Of a stretch of 55,643 nucleotides of DNA, positions 1 to 9,265 are shown piece by piece. Position 1 is the stretch's first letter. Each line of letters begins with the position of its first letter. A program made the position numbers and the translations under genes. A model generated the notes under the pieces. It ran no database searches. It saw nothing but the letters and a program-made list of their open reading frames with translations, and had not been told where the DNA came from. Source of the DNA: Lawsonibacter sp. (GTDB taxonomy: Bacteria; Bacillota; Clostridia; Oscillospirales; Oscillospiraceae). The stretch is from assembly GCA_022795855.1 (NCBI GenBank), contig JAAWHL010000006.1:1-55643 (forward strand). The letters run 5' to 3'.

Positions 1-3
1 GAC

Positions 4-1959
4 GTGCCGGAACAACTACACCGCCTGCTATCCGGCCAACACCGACGTCAAGGATCAGTTTATCCCCGTCTCCCGGATGTTCGACTTCGTGGCATCCAGA
101 TTCTCTCCCGCCGCACCAAGAACAACCCCGCCCTGATTGGCGAGCCCGGCGTGGGCAAGACCGCCATTGCCGAGGCCCTGGCCATCGCCATCGCCGACGG
201 CTCCGCCCCCGCCCACCTGCTGGGGCGGCGGGTCTGCGCCCTGGACCTGTCGGCCATGGTGGCGGGCACCAAGTACCGGGGGGAGTTTGAGGAGAAGCTG
301 AAGCACGTACTCCAGGAGGTCCGCCGCGCGGGGAACATCATCCTCTTCATTGATGAGCTGCACACCATCGTGGGGGCCGGCTCGGCGGAGGGGGCCATTG
401 ACGCGGCCAACATTCTCAAGCCCGCCCTCAGCCGGGGGGAGCTCCAGGTCATCGGCGCCACCACTCTGGAGGAGTACCGCCGCTACATTGAAAAGGACGC
501 CGCCCTGGAGCGCCGCTTCCAGCCCATCACCGTGCCCGAGCCAGACCGGGAGCAGACCCTGGCCATTCTGAAGGGCCTGCGGGACCGGTACGAGGCCCAC
601 CACCAGCTGACCATCTCCGACCAGGCCATTCAGGCGGCGGTGGACCTGTCCCGGCGCTACCTGCCCCAGCGCTTCTGGCCGGACAAGGCCATCGACCTGA
701 TGGACGAGGCCGCCGCCCAGACCCGCCTGGGGGGCCGCGCCCTGCCCGAAGAGCTTCAGCAGCTCTCCCAGCGGGCCAACCAGGCCCGGCTTCAGCTGAA
801 CCAGGCCATCCGGGCCCAGAATTATGAAAAGGCGGCCATGCTCCGGGACGCGGAGGAGAACTTCCGCGCCCAGTTCGAGCGGGAGCGCCGCCGCCTGCAG
901 AGCGGTCAGGCCCGCCGGACAGTAGAGCCCTGCCATATCCGTCAGGTGCTGGCCCAGTGGACGGGCATCCCCGTCACCGACCCGGAGGAGCAGGACCGCA
1001 AGGCTCTCCGGGAGCTGGAGGACACCCTGCGCCGCAGCCTGCTGGGCCAGGACAAGGCGGTGGCGGCGGTGGCCCAGGCCATCCGCCGGGGCCGGCTGGG
1101 GCTGAAGGACCCCCGCCGCCCCACCGGCTGTTTCCTGCTGATGGGCCCCACCGGCGTGGGCAAGACCCAGCTTTGCCGCACCCTGGCCCGGTGCCTGTTC
1201 GGCAGCGAGGAGGCGCTGATCCGCTTTGACATGTCCGAGTATATGGAGGCCCACACCGTCTCCCGGCTGATTGGCTCTCCCCCGGGCTACGTGGGCCACG
1301 AGGAAGGGGGCCAGCTGACCGAGGCGGTACGCCGCCGGCCCTGGTCGGTGGTGCTGCTGGACGAGCTGGAGAAGGCCCACCGGGACGTGTGGAACCTGCT
1401 GCTCCAGGTGATGGAGGAGGGGGTGCTCACCGACGCCCAGGGCCGCACCGCCGACTTCCGGAATACCGTGCTGGTGATGACCTCCAACCTGGGGGCGCGG
1501 CATTTCACCTCCCGCCAGCGTCTGGGCTTCTCCTCCGGGCCGGAGCAGGCCCGGGCCGACGTGGAGCGCCAGGTGCTGGACGAGGCAAAAAACGCCTTCT
1601 CCCCGGAGTTCTTCGGCCGGCTGGACGCCGCCCTGGTCTTCCATCCCCTGGACCGGACCTGTCTGGCCCGCATCGCCCGGGATCTGCTGGAGCAGAGCGG
1701 CCAGCGCCTGGCCCAGCTGGGGGTCGCTCTGGAGGCGGAGTCCGGCGCGGCGGAGTTTCTGGCCGCCCAGGCCGCCGCTCAGCCCGGAGGGGCCCGCCCC
1801 CTGCGCCGACTGGTGGCCCGGCAGGTGGAGGACCCCGCCGCCGCCCTGCTGCTGGAGGGGCGGCTGCACTCCGGCCAGACCCTGCGCCTGCGGATGGGGG
1901 ACGGCGGACTCCAGGTCCTGGCGGAGGGCGGAGAAAACCAGACAGTTTCCACAGATTGA
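4..1959 (+). CDS. clpC: ATP-dependent Clp protease ATP-binding subunit ClpC-like, N-terminus missing (homology begins near nt 94)
   Basis: [15 protein letters not shown] Walker A, second AAA module [18 protein letters not shown]-like [15 protein letters not shown], ClpC/ClpB motifs throughout. Confidence 0.88.
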   Translation: MPEQLHRLLSGQHRRQGSVYPRLPDVRLRGIQILSRRTKNNPALIGEPGVGKTAIAEALAIAIADGSAPAHLLGRRVCALDLSAMVAGTKYRGEFEEKLKHVLQEVRRAGNIILFIDELHTIVGAGSAEGAIDAANILKPALSRGELQVIGATTLEEYRRYIEKDAALERRFQPITVPEPDREQTLAILKGLRDRYEAHHQLTISDQAIQAAVDLSRRYLPQRFWPDKAIDLMDEAAAQTRLGGRALPEELQQLSQRANQARLQLNQAIRAQNYEKAAMLRDAEENFRAQFERERRRLQSGQARRTVEPCHIRQVLAQWTGIPVTDPEEQDRKALRELEDTLRRSLLGQDKAVAAVAQAIRRGRLGLKDPRRPTGCFLLMGPTGVGKTQLCRTLARCLFGSEEALIRFDMSEYMEAHTVSRLIGSPPGYVGHEEGGQLTEAVRRRPWSVVLLDELEKAHRDVWNLLLQVMEEGVLTDAQGRTADFRNTVLVMTSNLGARHFTSRQRLGFSSGPEQARADVERQVLDEAKNAFSPEFFGRLDAALVFHPLDRTCLARIARDLLEQSGQRLAQLGVALEAESGAAEFLAAQAAAQPGGARPLRRLVARQVEDPAAALLLEGRLHSGQTLRLRMGDGGLQVLAEGGENQTVSTD

Positions 1960-1972
1960 CTGGCCGCCCGGC

Positions 1973-2000
1973 TTGCCTTTTCTGGAAAATGTGCTATAAT
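1973..2000 (+). promoter_or_regulatory. sigma70-like promoter for malQ
   Basis: TTGCCT - 16 nt - TATAAT upstream of the 2068 ATG. Confidence 0.6.
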
Positions 2001-2067
2001 AGCTGCAAAGCGGCAGGGGGCCGGGCCCTCTGCCGGAACGCACATTCTTTCTAGGAGGCTTCGCGCT

Positions 2068-3501
2068 ATGTACGACTACCGCTCCAGCGGCATCCTGCTG
2101 TCTGTCTCATCCCTGCCCGGCCCCTACGGCATCGGCTCTCTGGGGGCCCCCGCCCGCCGTTTTGTGGATTTTCTGGCCGAGGCCGGCCAGCACTACTGGC
2201 AGATCCTCCCCCTGGTCCCCCCCGGCGACGGGGCCTCTCCCTATATGTCCCCCTCCGCCTTCGCAGGCAACCCCTATTTCATCGACCTGGACGAGCTGGC
2301 CGCCCAGGGCCTGCTGACCACCCAGGAGCTGGACTCCGCCCGGCGGGAGGACCCCGACCGGGTGGACTATGAGCACTTGGCCGCCTCCCGGATGGAGCTG
2401 CTGCGCGCCGCCTTCCGGCGGGCCCAGGCCCACCCCGCCCTAGAGGACGTCCCCGACCTGCCCTGGCTGGAGGACTACGCGGCCTTCGCCGCCCTCCATG
2501 ACCGCTATCAGGCCCCTTTCCGCCAGTGGCCCGCCGACGCGCCCCCGCCCACTGCGGAGGAGAAGGATTTTCACCGCTTCCTCCAGCGGGAATTCTACCG
2601 GCAGTGGTTCGACCTGAAGGAGTACGCCAACAAGCGGTGCGTCCGCATTATGGGGGACATTCCCTTCTACCTCTCCGGGGACAGCACGGAAGTGTGGAAG
2701 CGTCCGGAGCTGTTCCAGCTGGACGAGGACGGCCATCTGGCCAATGTGGCCGGCGTGCCCCCCGACGCCTTCACCGACCAGGGCCAGCTGTGGGGCAACC
2801 CCCTGTACGACTGGGAGGGACATAAGGAGCAGGTCTTCGCCTTCTGGCTGGAGCGGCTGGGCTGGTGCGCCAGAATCTATGACGCGGTGCGCATCGACCA
2901 CTTCCGTGCCCTGCACACCTACTGGTCGGTGCCCGCCGGGGCGGAGAGCGCCAAGGAGGGCCATTGGGAGAAGGGCCCGGGCATGGAGCTTCTGGACCGC
3001 GTCCGCGCCGCCCAGCCCAATCTGGAGCTGATTGCCGAGGACCTGGGCGACCTGGATGCGGAGGCGCTGAAGTTTGTGCGCACCTGCGGCATTCCGGGGA
3101 TGAAGGTACTGGTCTTCGCCTTCGACCCTGTGGGGGAGAGCGCCTACCTCCCCCACAACTGCCAGCGGGACTCGGTGGTCTACACCGGCACCCACGACAC
3201 CCCCACCTTTGTCCAGTGGCTGGAGGAGGGGGACACGGACAGCACCATGTTCGCCCGGCGCTATCTGCGCCTGCGGGAGGACGAGGGGCTGGGCTGGGGG
3301 GTTGTCTCCGGGGCCTGGGCAGCGGGCAGCCGCCTGGCCATCGCCCCCATGCAGGACGTGCTGGCCCTGGGGGCCGACGCCCGGATGAACACCCCCGGCA
3401 CCATGGGCAGGCACAACTGGGCCTGGCGGGTGCGGCAGGAGGCCTTCAACCCCTACGTCTCCGGCAAGCTGCGGGAGATTACCCGTACATACAGAAGATA
3501 A
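2068..3501 (+). CDS. malQ: 4-alpha-glucanotransferase (amylomaltase)
   Basis: SGILLSVSSLPGPYGIGSLG, RIDHFRAL, AEDLGDLD, YTGTHDTPT: GH77 motifs. Confidence 0.93.
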   Translation: MYDYRSSGILLSVSSLPGPYGIGSLGAPARRFVDFLAEAGQHYWQILPLVPPGDGASPYMSPSAFAGNPYFIDLDELAAQGLLTTQELDSARREDPDRVDYEHLAASRMELLRAAFRRAQAHPALEDVPDLPWLEDYAAFAALHDRYQAPFRQWPADAPPPTAEEKDFHRFLQREFYRQWFDLKEYANKRCVRIMGDIPFYLSGDSTEVWKRPELFQLDEDGHLANVAGVPPDAFTDQGQLWGNPLYDWEGHKEQVFAFWLERLGWCARIYDAVRIDHFRALHTYWSVPAGAESAKEGHWEKGPGMELLDRVRAAQPNLELIAEDLGDLDAEALKFVRTCGIPGMKVLVFAFDPVGESAYLPHNCQRDSVVYTGTHDTPTFVQWLEEGDTDSTMFARRYLRLREDEGLGWGVVSGAWAAGSRLAIAPMQDVLALGADARMNTPGTMGRHNWAWRVRQEAFNPYVSGKLREITRTYRR

Positions 3502-3505
3502 GTGT

Positions 3506-3539
3506 CTCGGCGCCCCGGGCAAAAGCCCAGGGCGCCGAG
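3506..3539 (+). terminator. strong hairpin downstream of malQ, weak U tract
   Basis: CTCGGCGCCCcGGGC AAAA GCCCaGGGCGCCGAG. Confidence 0.5.
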
Positions 3540-3710
3540 CTGTGTTTCCCCGCACGTCTTTTCGGTTCTTCTATGGGGCCGCCCCTGGGCGGCCCTCCGG
3601 ACATGCCGGGGCGCGCCCATGCCGGAACGCCCTGCGTGTCGGGCGGGCCGCCGGGATTTCCGCCAGTTTGGGATGGTGCGCCAAGGCCGCCGCGCCCCAT
3701 AAAATTCCTC

Positions 3711-3739
3711 TTGACATTTTATTTAGACAATTGTAAAAT
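3711..3739 (+). promoter_or_regulatory. promoter of blaI-blaR1-like operon
   Basis: TTGACA - 17 nt - TAAAAT. Confidence 0.65.
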
Positions 3740-3763
3740 ATAATCGCAGCGACATTTGTCTAA
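3723..3763 (+). promoter_or_regulatory. candidate BlaI/MecI-family operator, two boxes in inverted orientation
   Basis: TTAGACAATTGT (3723-3734) and ACATTTGTCTAA (3752-3763, revcomp TTAGACAAATGT); each box contains ACA-NN-TGT; overlaps the -10. Confidence 0.6.
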
Positions 3764-3766
3764 TTA

Positions 3767-3928
3767 AGGGCCTGCTTAACATCTCCCGCCCCGCCGTCCG
3801 GCGTGCCCTTTCCCGCCATTCCGCGTGAACTTTTCTTGGAACCTACCCAGGGTTCCTGGGAAAATCTTCCTTGTCCGGCGGAGAAATCCCCCGCCATCCT
3901 GCATACTTCGAGAGGATTAAGCAGCCTC
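3767..3928 (-). repeat. dispersed TIR repeat family A, copy 1 (inverted)
   Basis: Reverse complement AGGCTGCTTAA...GCCGGACAAGG...TTTTCCCAGGAACCCTGGGTAGGTTCCAAGAAAA...TTAAGCAGGCCCT aligns to copies at 17216, 42794 and 55551. Confidence 0.75.
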
Positions 3929-3947
3929 TAAGAAAGGAGACGTACTT

Positions 3948-4325
3948 ATGGAACAGGACTGCCCCCGCCTGCCCGACGCTGAGCTGGAGGTTATGCAGGC
4001 CCTCTGGGCCGTCCCGGACTATCCCGCTCACACCGCCGCCATCGCCCGGAACCTGCACCGGGACTGGAAGGCCCCCACCCTGCTCAAGCTCCTCTCCCGG
4101 CTGGAGGAGCGGGGCTTTGTCCGCTCCGGCAAGGAGGGCCGGGCCAACGTGTACACCCCGCTGATCTCCCGGCAGGACTACCTGTCCACCGAGAGCCGGT
4201 CCTTTTTCCGCCGCCTCCACGGCGGCTCCCTGTCCAGCCTGGTGGCCGCCCTGTACCCGGACACCCGGCTGACCCGGGAGGATGTGGAGAAGCTGGAAGA
4301 GATTCTGCACAAAGGGGGGGAGTAA
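3948..4325 (+). CDS. BlaI/MecI/CopY family transcriptional repressor
   Basis: LPDAELEVMQALW... winged-helix pattern; adjacent M56 peptidase; AAGGAG RBS. Confidence 0.88.
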   Translation: MEQDCPRLPDAELEVMQALWAVPDYPAHTAAIARNLHRDWKAPTLLKLLSRLEERGFVRSGKEGRANVYTPLISRQDYLSTESRSFFRRLHGGSLSSLVAALYPDTRLTREDVEKLEEILHKGGE

Positions 4326-4326
4326 C

Positions 4327-7299
4327 ATGATGTTTTCCCTGGAGTCCATGACGCGCCTGCTGGAGCTGAGCCTGGGCTGCGGCGCGGTGATCGCCCTGCT
4401 GTTGGCCCTGACCCCCCTGCTGTCCCGGCGGCTGTCCCCCAAGTGGCGGTACACCGCCTGGCTGCTGCTGTGTCTGCGGCTGGTCTTTTTCGGCGGCTCT
4501 CTCCTGGATTTCCACCCGCCTTTCCGCGCCCCCGTCCGGCTGGAGGTCCCCCAGGCCGTGGTACAGAACGCCTACGACCCCCGGGAGGATTACCTGCGGG
4601 ACCAGGAGCTGGCCCGCCAGGGGACGAGCGGTTCAGGCTTCGGGGGCACCACGGACCTGAGGGGGACCTACTACCGCTATTACATCCGGTTCGAGGACGA
4701 GTCGGGCCGGGACGTATTCATTGAGAACGACGAATTTTCCCGCACTGTCACCGTGGACGGGGTATCCCGGCGCTCCATCCACTGGACGGCGGCGGCCGGC
4801 CTGGGCTGGTTCCTGGTGGCGGTAAGCTCTTATGCCCTCTCCATCGGGGGGTACTTCCGCTTCCGGAAGCGGGCCCTGGGCTGGTCCTCCCCTGCGGGGG
4901 AGGCGGACCGGGCCGCGCTGGAGACCCAGCTGGAGCGGCAGAAGGTAAAGGACCGGCCGGAGCTGTACCGCTGTCCCCTGGTCCACTCCCCCCTGCTGAT
5001 GGGCTTTCACCACCCGGTGATCCTCCTGCCCGAGGACCTGCCCGCCGCCGCCCTGGAGGCCGCTCTGGCCCATGAGGTGCGGCATCTGAAGCGGAGGGAC
5101 ACGGGGTATCTGAACCTTCTGATTCTGGCCCGCAGCATCCACTGGTTCAACCCTCTGGTGTGGGTGATGGTCCGCCGGGCCCGGCAGGACGCGGAGCTGT
5201 GCTGTGACTACGACCTACTGAAGGACCAGGCGGAGGACGCCCGCCGCTCTTACGGCCAGGCCATTCTGGACCAGATGACCGCGGGAAAGCGGGAGGGCCC
5301 CTCCCTGACCACCGGCTTTTCCGGCAGCAAAGCAGTGGTCTTCCGCCGCTTCCGGGCCATCATGGACCTGTCCCCCAAGCGGTGGGGACGGGCCGCGCTG
5401 GCGCTGGCCGCCTGCGCCACCCTGCTGGCCGGGGGGCTGGTGGCCTGCGACCGGGCCGCCCAGCCGGAGGAGCTCACCGCCTCCGCCACTCTGGGGGAGG
5501 AGGCCGTCCAGGTCCCCTGCACCGGGGACGGGAGCGAGCCCGATCTGGAAAACCTCCCCGTCCTGACCTTCCCCCTGGAAAACGCCCGCCCCCGGGACAT
5601 CCCTGTGAAAATCCAGCTCCCCCGCGCCGCCTCCGGGGAGGTGCAGCTTCAGCTCAGCCAAGCCAGCCTGGAAGAGGGAGAGCTCCGCCGGGAGGGCAGC
5701 GATGCCCTCCCGGCGGACGGGGAGGGCTGTCTCACCGTCTATTTCCAGCTTCTGGGCGCCGTCGGACAGGAGGACGCGGTCTTTTCCCTGACCTGGGGGG
5801 AGGAAAATCAATACCGCTGCGCCTTCAAAGTAGAGGCCCGCTATTCCGCGTCCGCCAAGGGCTTCACCGGCCTGATGGGGGGCCGGAATACCTACCTGGT
5901 GCATGGCACCATCAACCGCGACCTGACCGCCGTCCTGTACGAGCGCATCGACTGGTTTGGCCGGGACGACGAGGAGGCGGAAACCATCTGGTGGATTTCC
6001 CATTGGGAGCACGGCTGGCTGGAGGAGCTGTCCGCCCCTCTGGCCCCGGACGCCCAGCTGCTCCACCATTATACCTGCCCCCTGAATCCGCAAACCATAG
6101 AGTATTCCATCCAGAACGCCCAGGACGGCGCGCTGATGGAGATCACCCTGAATGATAAAGGCGAGGTGGAGCGGCTGATGCTCCGGGGCGAGGTCCGTCT
6201 GGACCTGGACGCAGCTGATCTGGACTTTACCGGCTTCTCCGGCGAGGTCTACTCCCAGCACCGTCCTGCTGCGGGCGCGGACGGGACGGTCTCCTTTGAC
6301 CCCTGCAGCCGCTTCTTCCAGGACAAGAGCGACGCCTGGTACACCCTCCCGGCGGGAGAATATGCAGACCTGGAGCGGCTGGACCGGAGCCCCGCCTCCG
6401 GCTATTATGTTCTGGAGCTGGAAAACGGCGTGGTGACGTCCATAGGGGACTTTCTGGATTTTTCCGACGCGATAGATCGATGGAATGATATCAATCAGAA
6501 GGACTTGCCCGACGTTCCGCTCCTGACCGCCTCCCTGGGGGTACACAGGGAGGCGGATCCCCACCGGGACGAGCCTTGTTACCGCTTTGAAAACGCCCAG
6601 CTGGGCATTTTGCTGGAAGTTTTCCAGTCGGCGCGGTACTGGGAGGGGGACAGGGGATACGACTGTCTGCTGAGCTATGGGGGGCGCTCCGAGGAGTTCC
6701 AGCTGCCTAATCTGCCTCTGGCCCCTTTCAGGTATGGCCATGTGGCGGGAGAGTGCGAGTTTTATCTGTCCGACCTGACGGGGGACGGCGTGCCCGAGCT
6801 CATCTTTATCGACGGCTACCACCAGTCGGGGGCGGGCTTTGACAGCTGCCGGGTGTTCGACCCCGCCGCCATGGAGGAGTACAAGGTAGTCCCCGAATTT
6901 GAGGAGATGGTCTCCTCCCTTCGCCTGGAGCTCGCGGAGCGAAAGGGAGAGGATGTGACGTGCCGCCTGTATGGGCCCGGCACGGCCTACTCTCTGGTTT
7001 CTGTCGCCGTACCGGAGGACATGGCGTGGAAGGACGGCGTAGTTCTGGAAAACTGTTATTCCATTGTGCTGAACGCAGAAAGAACCGCTCTGGAGCTGCA
7101 CTGTACCGTGCAGTCGGCCTGCGTACCCTGGGCAAACAACCTTGCGGATGTCTCCGGGAGCTTTGTCTTTGACCCCCTAGAGAAGGCCTTCCGGATACAG
7201 GGGCCCTTTTCCCGGGTCTCGGAACCGTTGTATTCAGGCAGCGTGATGACCCAGTGGCATCCAATCCTGCCGGACAGCGGAGCGGCCCGACAGGATTAG
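4327..7299 (+). CDS. M56 family (BlaR1-like) membrane metallopeptidase with long atypical C-terminal sensor region
   Basis: HEVRH (HExxH) in AHEVRHLKRRDTGYLN, IHWFNPLVWVMVRRARQDAELCCDYD; starts 1 nt after the blaI stop. Confidence 0.82.
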   Translation: MMFSLESMTRLLELSLGCGAVIALLLALTPLLSRRLSPKWRYTAWLLLCLRLVFFGGSLLDFHPPFRAPVRLEVPQAVVQNAYDPREDYLRDQELARQGTSGSGFGGTTDLRGTYYRYYIRFEDESGRDVFIENDEFSRTVTVDGVSRRSIHWTAAAGLGWFLVAVSSYALSIGGYFRFRKRALGWSSPAGEADRAALETQLERQKVKDRPELYRCPLVHSPLLMGFHHPVILLPEDLPAAALEAALAHEVRHLKRRDTGYLNLLILARSIHWFNPLVWVMVRRARQDAELCCDYDLLKDQAEDARRSYGQAILDQMTAGKREGPSLTTGFSGSKAVVFRRFRAIMDLSPKRWGRAALALAACATLLAGGLVACDRAAQPEELTASATLGEEAVQVPCTGDGSEPDLENLPVLTFPLENARPRDIPVKIQLPRAASGEVQLQLSQASLEEGELRREGSDALPADGEGCLTVYFQLLGAVGQEDAVFSLTWGEENQYRCAFKVEARYSASAKGFTGLMGGRNTYLVHGTINRDLTAVLYERIDWFGRDDEEAETIWWISHWEHGWLEELSAPLAPDAQLLHHYTCPLNPQTIEYSIQNAQDGALMEITLNDKGEVERLMLRGEVRLDLDAADLDFTGFSGEVYSQHRPAAGADGTVSFDPCSRFFQDKSDAWYTLPAGEYADLERLDRSPASGYYVLELENGVVTSIGDFLDFSDAIDRWNDINQKDLPDVPLLTASLGVHREADPHRDEPCYRFENAQLGILLEVFQSARYWEGDRGYDCLLSYGGRSEEFQLPNLPLAPFRYGHVAGECEFYLSDLTGDGVPELIFIDGYHQSGAGFDSCRVFDPAAMEEYKVVPEFEEMVSSLRLELAERKGEDVTCRLYGPGTAYSLVSVAVPEDMAWKDGVVLENCYSIVLNAERTALELHCTVQSACVPWANNLADVSGSFVFDPLEKAFRIQGPFSRVSEPLYSGSVMTQWHPILPDSGAARQD

Positions 7300-7323
7300 G
7301 GCCCTGTAACCGGGCTGTCACTC

Positions 7324-7370
7324 CAATCACCGCACTGTAACTGTTTTGTTGCCGTGCGGTGATTGCTTTT
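7324..7370 (+). terminator. Rho-independent terminator
   Basis: CAATCACCGCAC ... GTGCGGTGATTG then CTTTT; 12 bp perfect stem. Confidence 0.7.
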
Positions 7371-7420
7371 GGGGATACATGTGGTAAAATGGGGGACAGC
7401 ATAAGGAAAGGAGCACCCCT

Positions 7421-8644
7421 ATGACGCGAATCGCAAAATTTTTCTCCGCCGCCCTGGCCCTGTGCCTGCTGGCGGGCTGTTCCCCCAAAACGCCCCAGAC
7501 GCCCCCGGCGGCCTCCCGCCCCACCGTTTCCCAGCCCGCCGCCTCCCAGCCGGACGGCAGCGCCTCCTGCGGTCCCAACGGCGTGCCCGCCACCGGCATG
7601 GCCTCCTATCTCGGGGCCATGGACCCCTACGGCAACGGCCCCCGCTACGGCCTGATGACCCTGGGCGGCGCGCCCGTCACCGAGCCGGTATGCTCCCAGA
7701 TCTGGCTGATGAGCTACTCCGCCGACGGACTGGAGGACAGCGTCTTCCTGCCCGTCTGGAAGCTGACCCTGCCCGGGGCCGACGAAAACGGCCCGGAGGA
7801 GAACGGCGGCCTGACCGCCCTGTACGCCGACGACGGCAGCTGGCACACGGATTTTATTTACGACGGCTGTCTGGCCACCCCCCTGGGCGTCTTCGCCGGG
7901 CTGGAGGGCAACCAGCGTTTTGTCCTGCTGGACGCGGAGACCGGCGAGGAGCGGAAATCCTGGACCCAGGAGGAGCTGGGCCTGGATTTGGAGCCCTACC
8001 CGGACAGCTTCCCCTGGTTCACCGGCGACGCCTTCGAGACCGCCCAGTGGGTGGACGGGAAAATTTTCCTGGGCACCTTCGGGGAGTCGGAGTGGACCGC
8101 CTGGCTTCTGGACCCGGAGACGGATGAGGTGACCGAGATCACCTCCCAGGAGTGGTACGACGCTCAGGAGTCCCGCTACAGCGACGACGGAACCTGGTGG
8201 GAGGCAAAGCCGGAGGGCGGAAACATCGCCGTCACCCGCCGCCTGGGGGAGGAGCAGGAGACAATCACCTTCGCCGCCCCCTTCCCCCCTTATCTGTGTT
8301 ATATCCTGCACGCGGGGGACGACCGCTGGGTCTATCTGGACGAGGAGGGGGGCCGGTGCGCCCTGTACACCGTCCAGGGGGAGGCGGTCATTCCGCCCCA
8401 GCCCGGCATCATTCGGGACCTGGATGACTACACCGGCCGCGCCCCGCTCCTCTTCGCCCTGGAAAACCGCCCTGAGCAGCTGACCGTCTTTGACCGGACG
8501 GGGACGCAGCTGTACGCCCTCCCCTTTGGGGAGCTGGACTCTGTCTATCTCTCCGACGGCCTGCTCCAGGTCACCGACTATGAGACCCGCGCCGCCTATT
8601 ACAGCCCGGAGACCGGGGAGAAGATTGCGGAATTTCAGTTTTAG
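7421..8644 (+). CDS. putative lipoprotein of unknown function
   Basis: Signal peptide with lipobox LLAGC; TAAAAT -10 upstream. Confidence 0.75.
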   Translation: MTRIAKFFSAALALCLLAGCSPKTPQTPPAASRPTVSQPAASQPDGSASCGPNGVPATGMASYLGAMDPYGNGPRYGLMTLGGAPVTEPVCSQIWLMSYSADGLEDSVFLPVWKLTLPGADENGPEENGGLTALYADDGSWHTDFIYDGCLATPLGVFAGLEGNQRFVLLDAETGEERKSWTQEELGLDLEPYPDSFPWFTGDAFETAQWVDGKIFLGTFGESEWTAWLLDPETDEVTEITSQEWYDAQESRYSDDGTWWEAKPEGGNIAVTRRLGEEQETITFAAPFPPYLCYILHAGDDRWVYLDEEGGRCALYTVQGEAVIPPQPGIIRDLDDYTGRAPLLFALENRPEQLTVFDRTGTQLYALPFGELDSVYLSDGLLQVTDYETRAAYYSPETGEKIAEFQF

Positions 8645-8664
8645 ACGCTGCCAGGGGGAATTTT

Positions 8665-9132
8665 ATGCGCTTTTTCGTGAAATACCAGTGGGCGCTGTGC
8701 TTCGCCGCAGCCCTGCTGTTCCTGGCCGGCGGCTTCTGTTTTTCCACCCCCTGGACACAGGCTCCCTCCCCCTTCACCGGCCCCCCCATGGCGGGCGTCT
8801 CCGCCCGGACAGAGCAGAGCCGTTATTCCCCCGCTGCCCGGGAAATTTCCCTCACTGTCTCCAGCTCCTCCGCCGAGTTTTACGCCGACTGCCACGCCGT
8901 CCTGGAGCGGCAGCAGGGCGGCGTATGGTACACGCTACGGCGAAATCCCTTCTGCCGTATCGTTCCGCCCGCTATGGAGATCGGCATTCTCCCCGGGGAG
9001 GAGGAGCGCTGCCGCCTCCTGGCGGAAGAATACGGGTTCCGCCTGCGGCCTGGCGTCTACCGCGCCGTTGTGAAGGGCTGTGATTCCATGCGCCGGGAGA
9101 CATTTGCGGCGGCGGAGTTTGAAATCGGCTGA
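8665..9132 (+). CDS. membrane-anchored bacterial Ig-like-domain protein
   Basis: N-terminal TM helix; ...GVWYTLRR...ILPGEEERC...YGFRLRPGVYRAVVKG pattern. Confidence 0.6.
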   Translation: MRFFVKYQWALCFAAALLFLAGGFCFSTPWTQAPSPFTGPPMAGVSARTEQSRYSPAAREISLTVSSSSAEFYADCHAVLERQQGGVWYTLRRNPFCRIVPPAMEIGILPGEEERCRLLAEEYGFRLRPGVYRAVVKGCDSMRRETFAAAEFEIG

Positions 9133-9159
9133 GAATCTGTAAATAAATTATGAACACTA

Positions 9160-9188
9160 TTGCATTTTTCCCAAAGACGCGCTATCAT
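9160..9188 (+). promoter_or_regulatory. htpG promoter
   Basis: TTGCAT - 17 nt - TATCAT just 5' of CIRCE. Confidence 0.65.
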
Positions 9189-9192
9189 GTCG

Positions 9193-9219
9193 TTAGCACT
9201 CGCTAATATCGAGTGCTAA
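9193..9219 (+). promoter_or_regulatory. CIRCE operator (HrcA binding site)
   Basis: TTAGCACTC-N9-GAGTGCTAA, exact match to the consensus. Confidence 0.97.
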
Positions 9220-9265
9220 CGACTTTGTATTTTTTGAAAATTATTATACACGGAGGAATTGCGGT

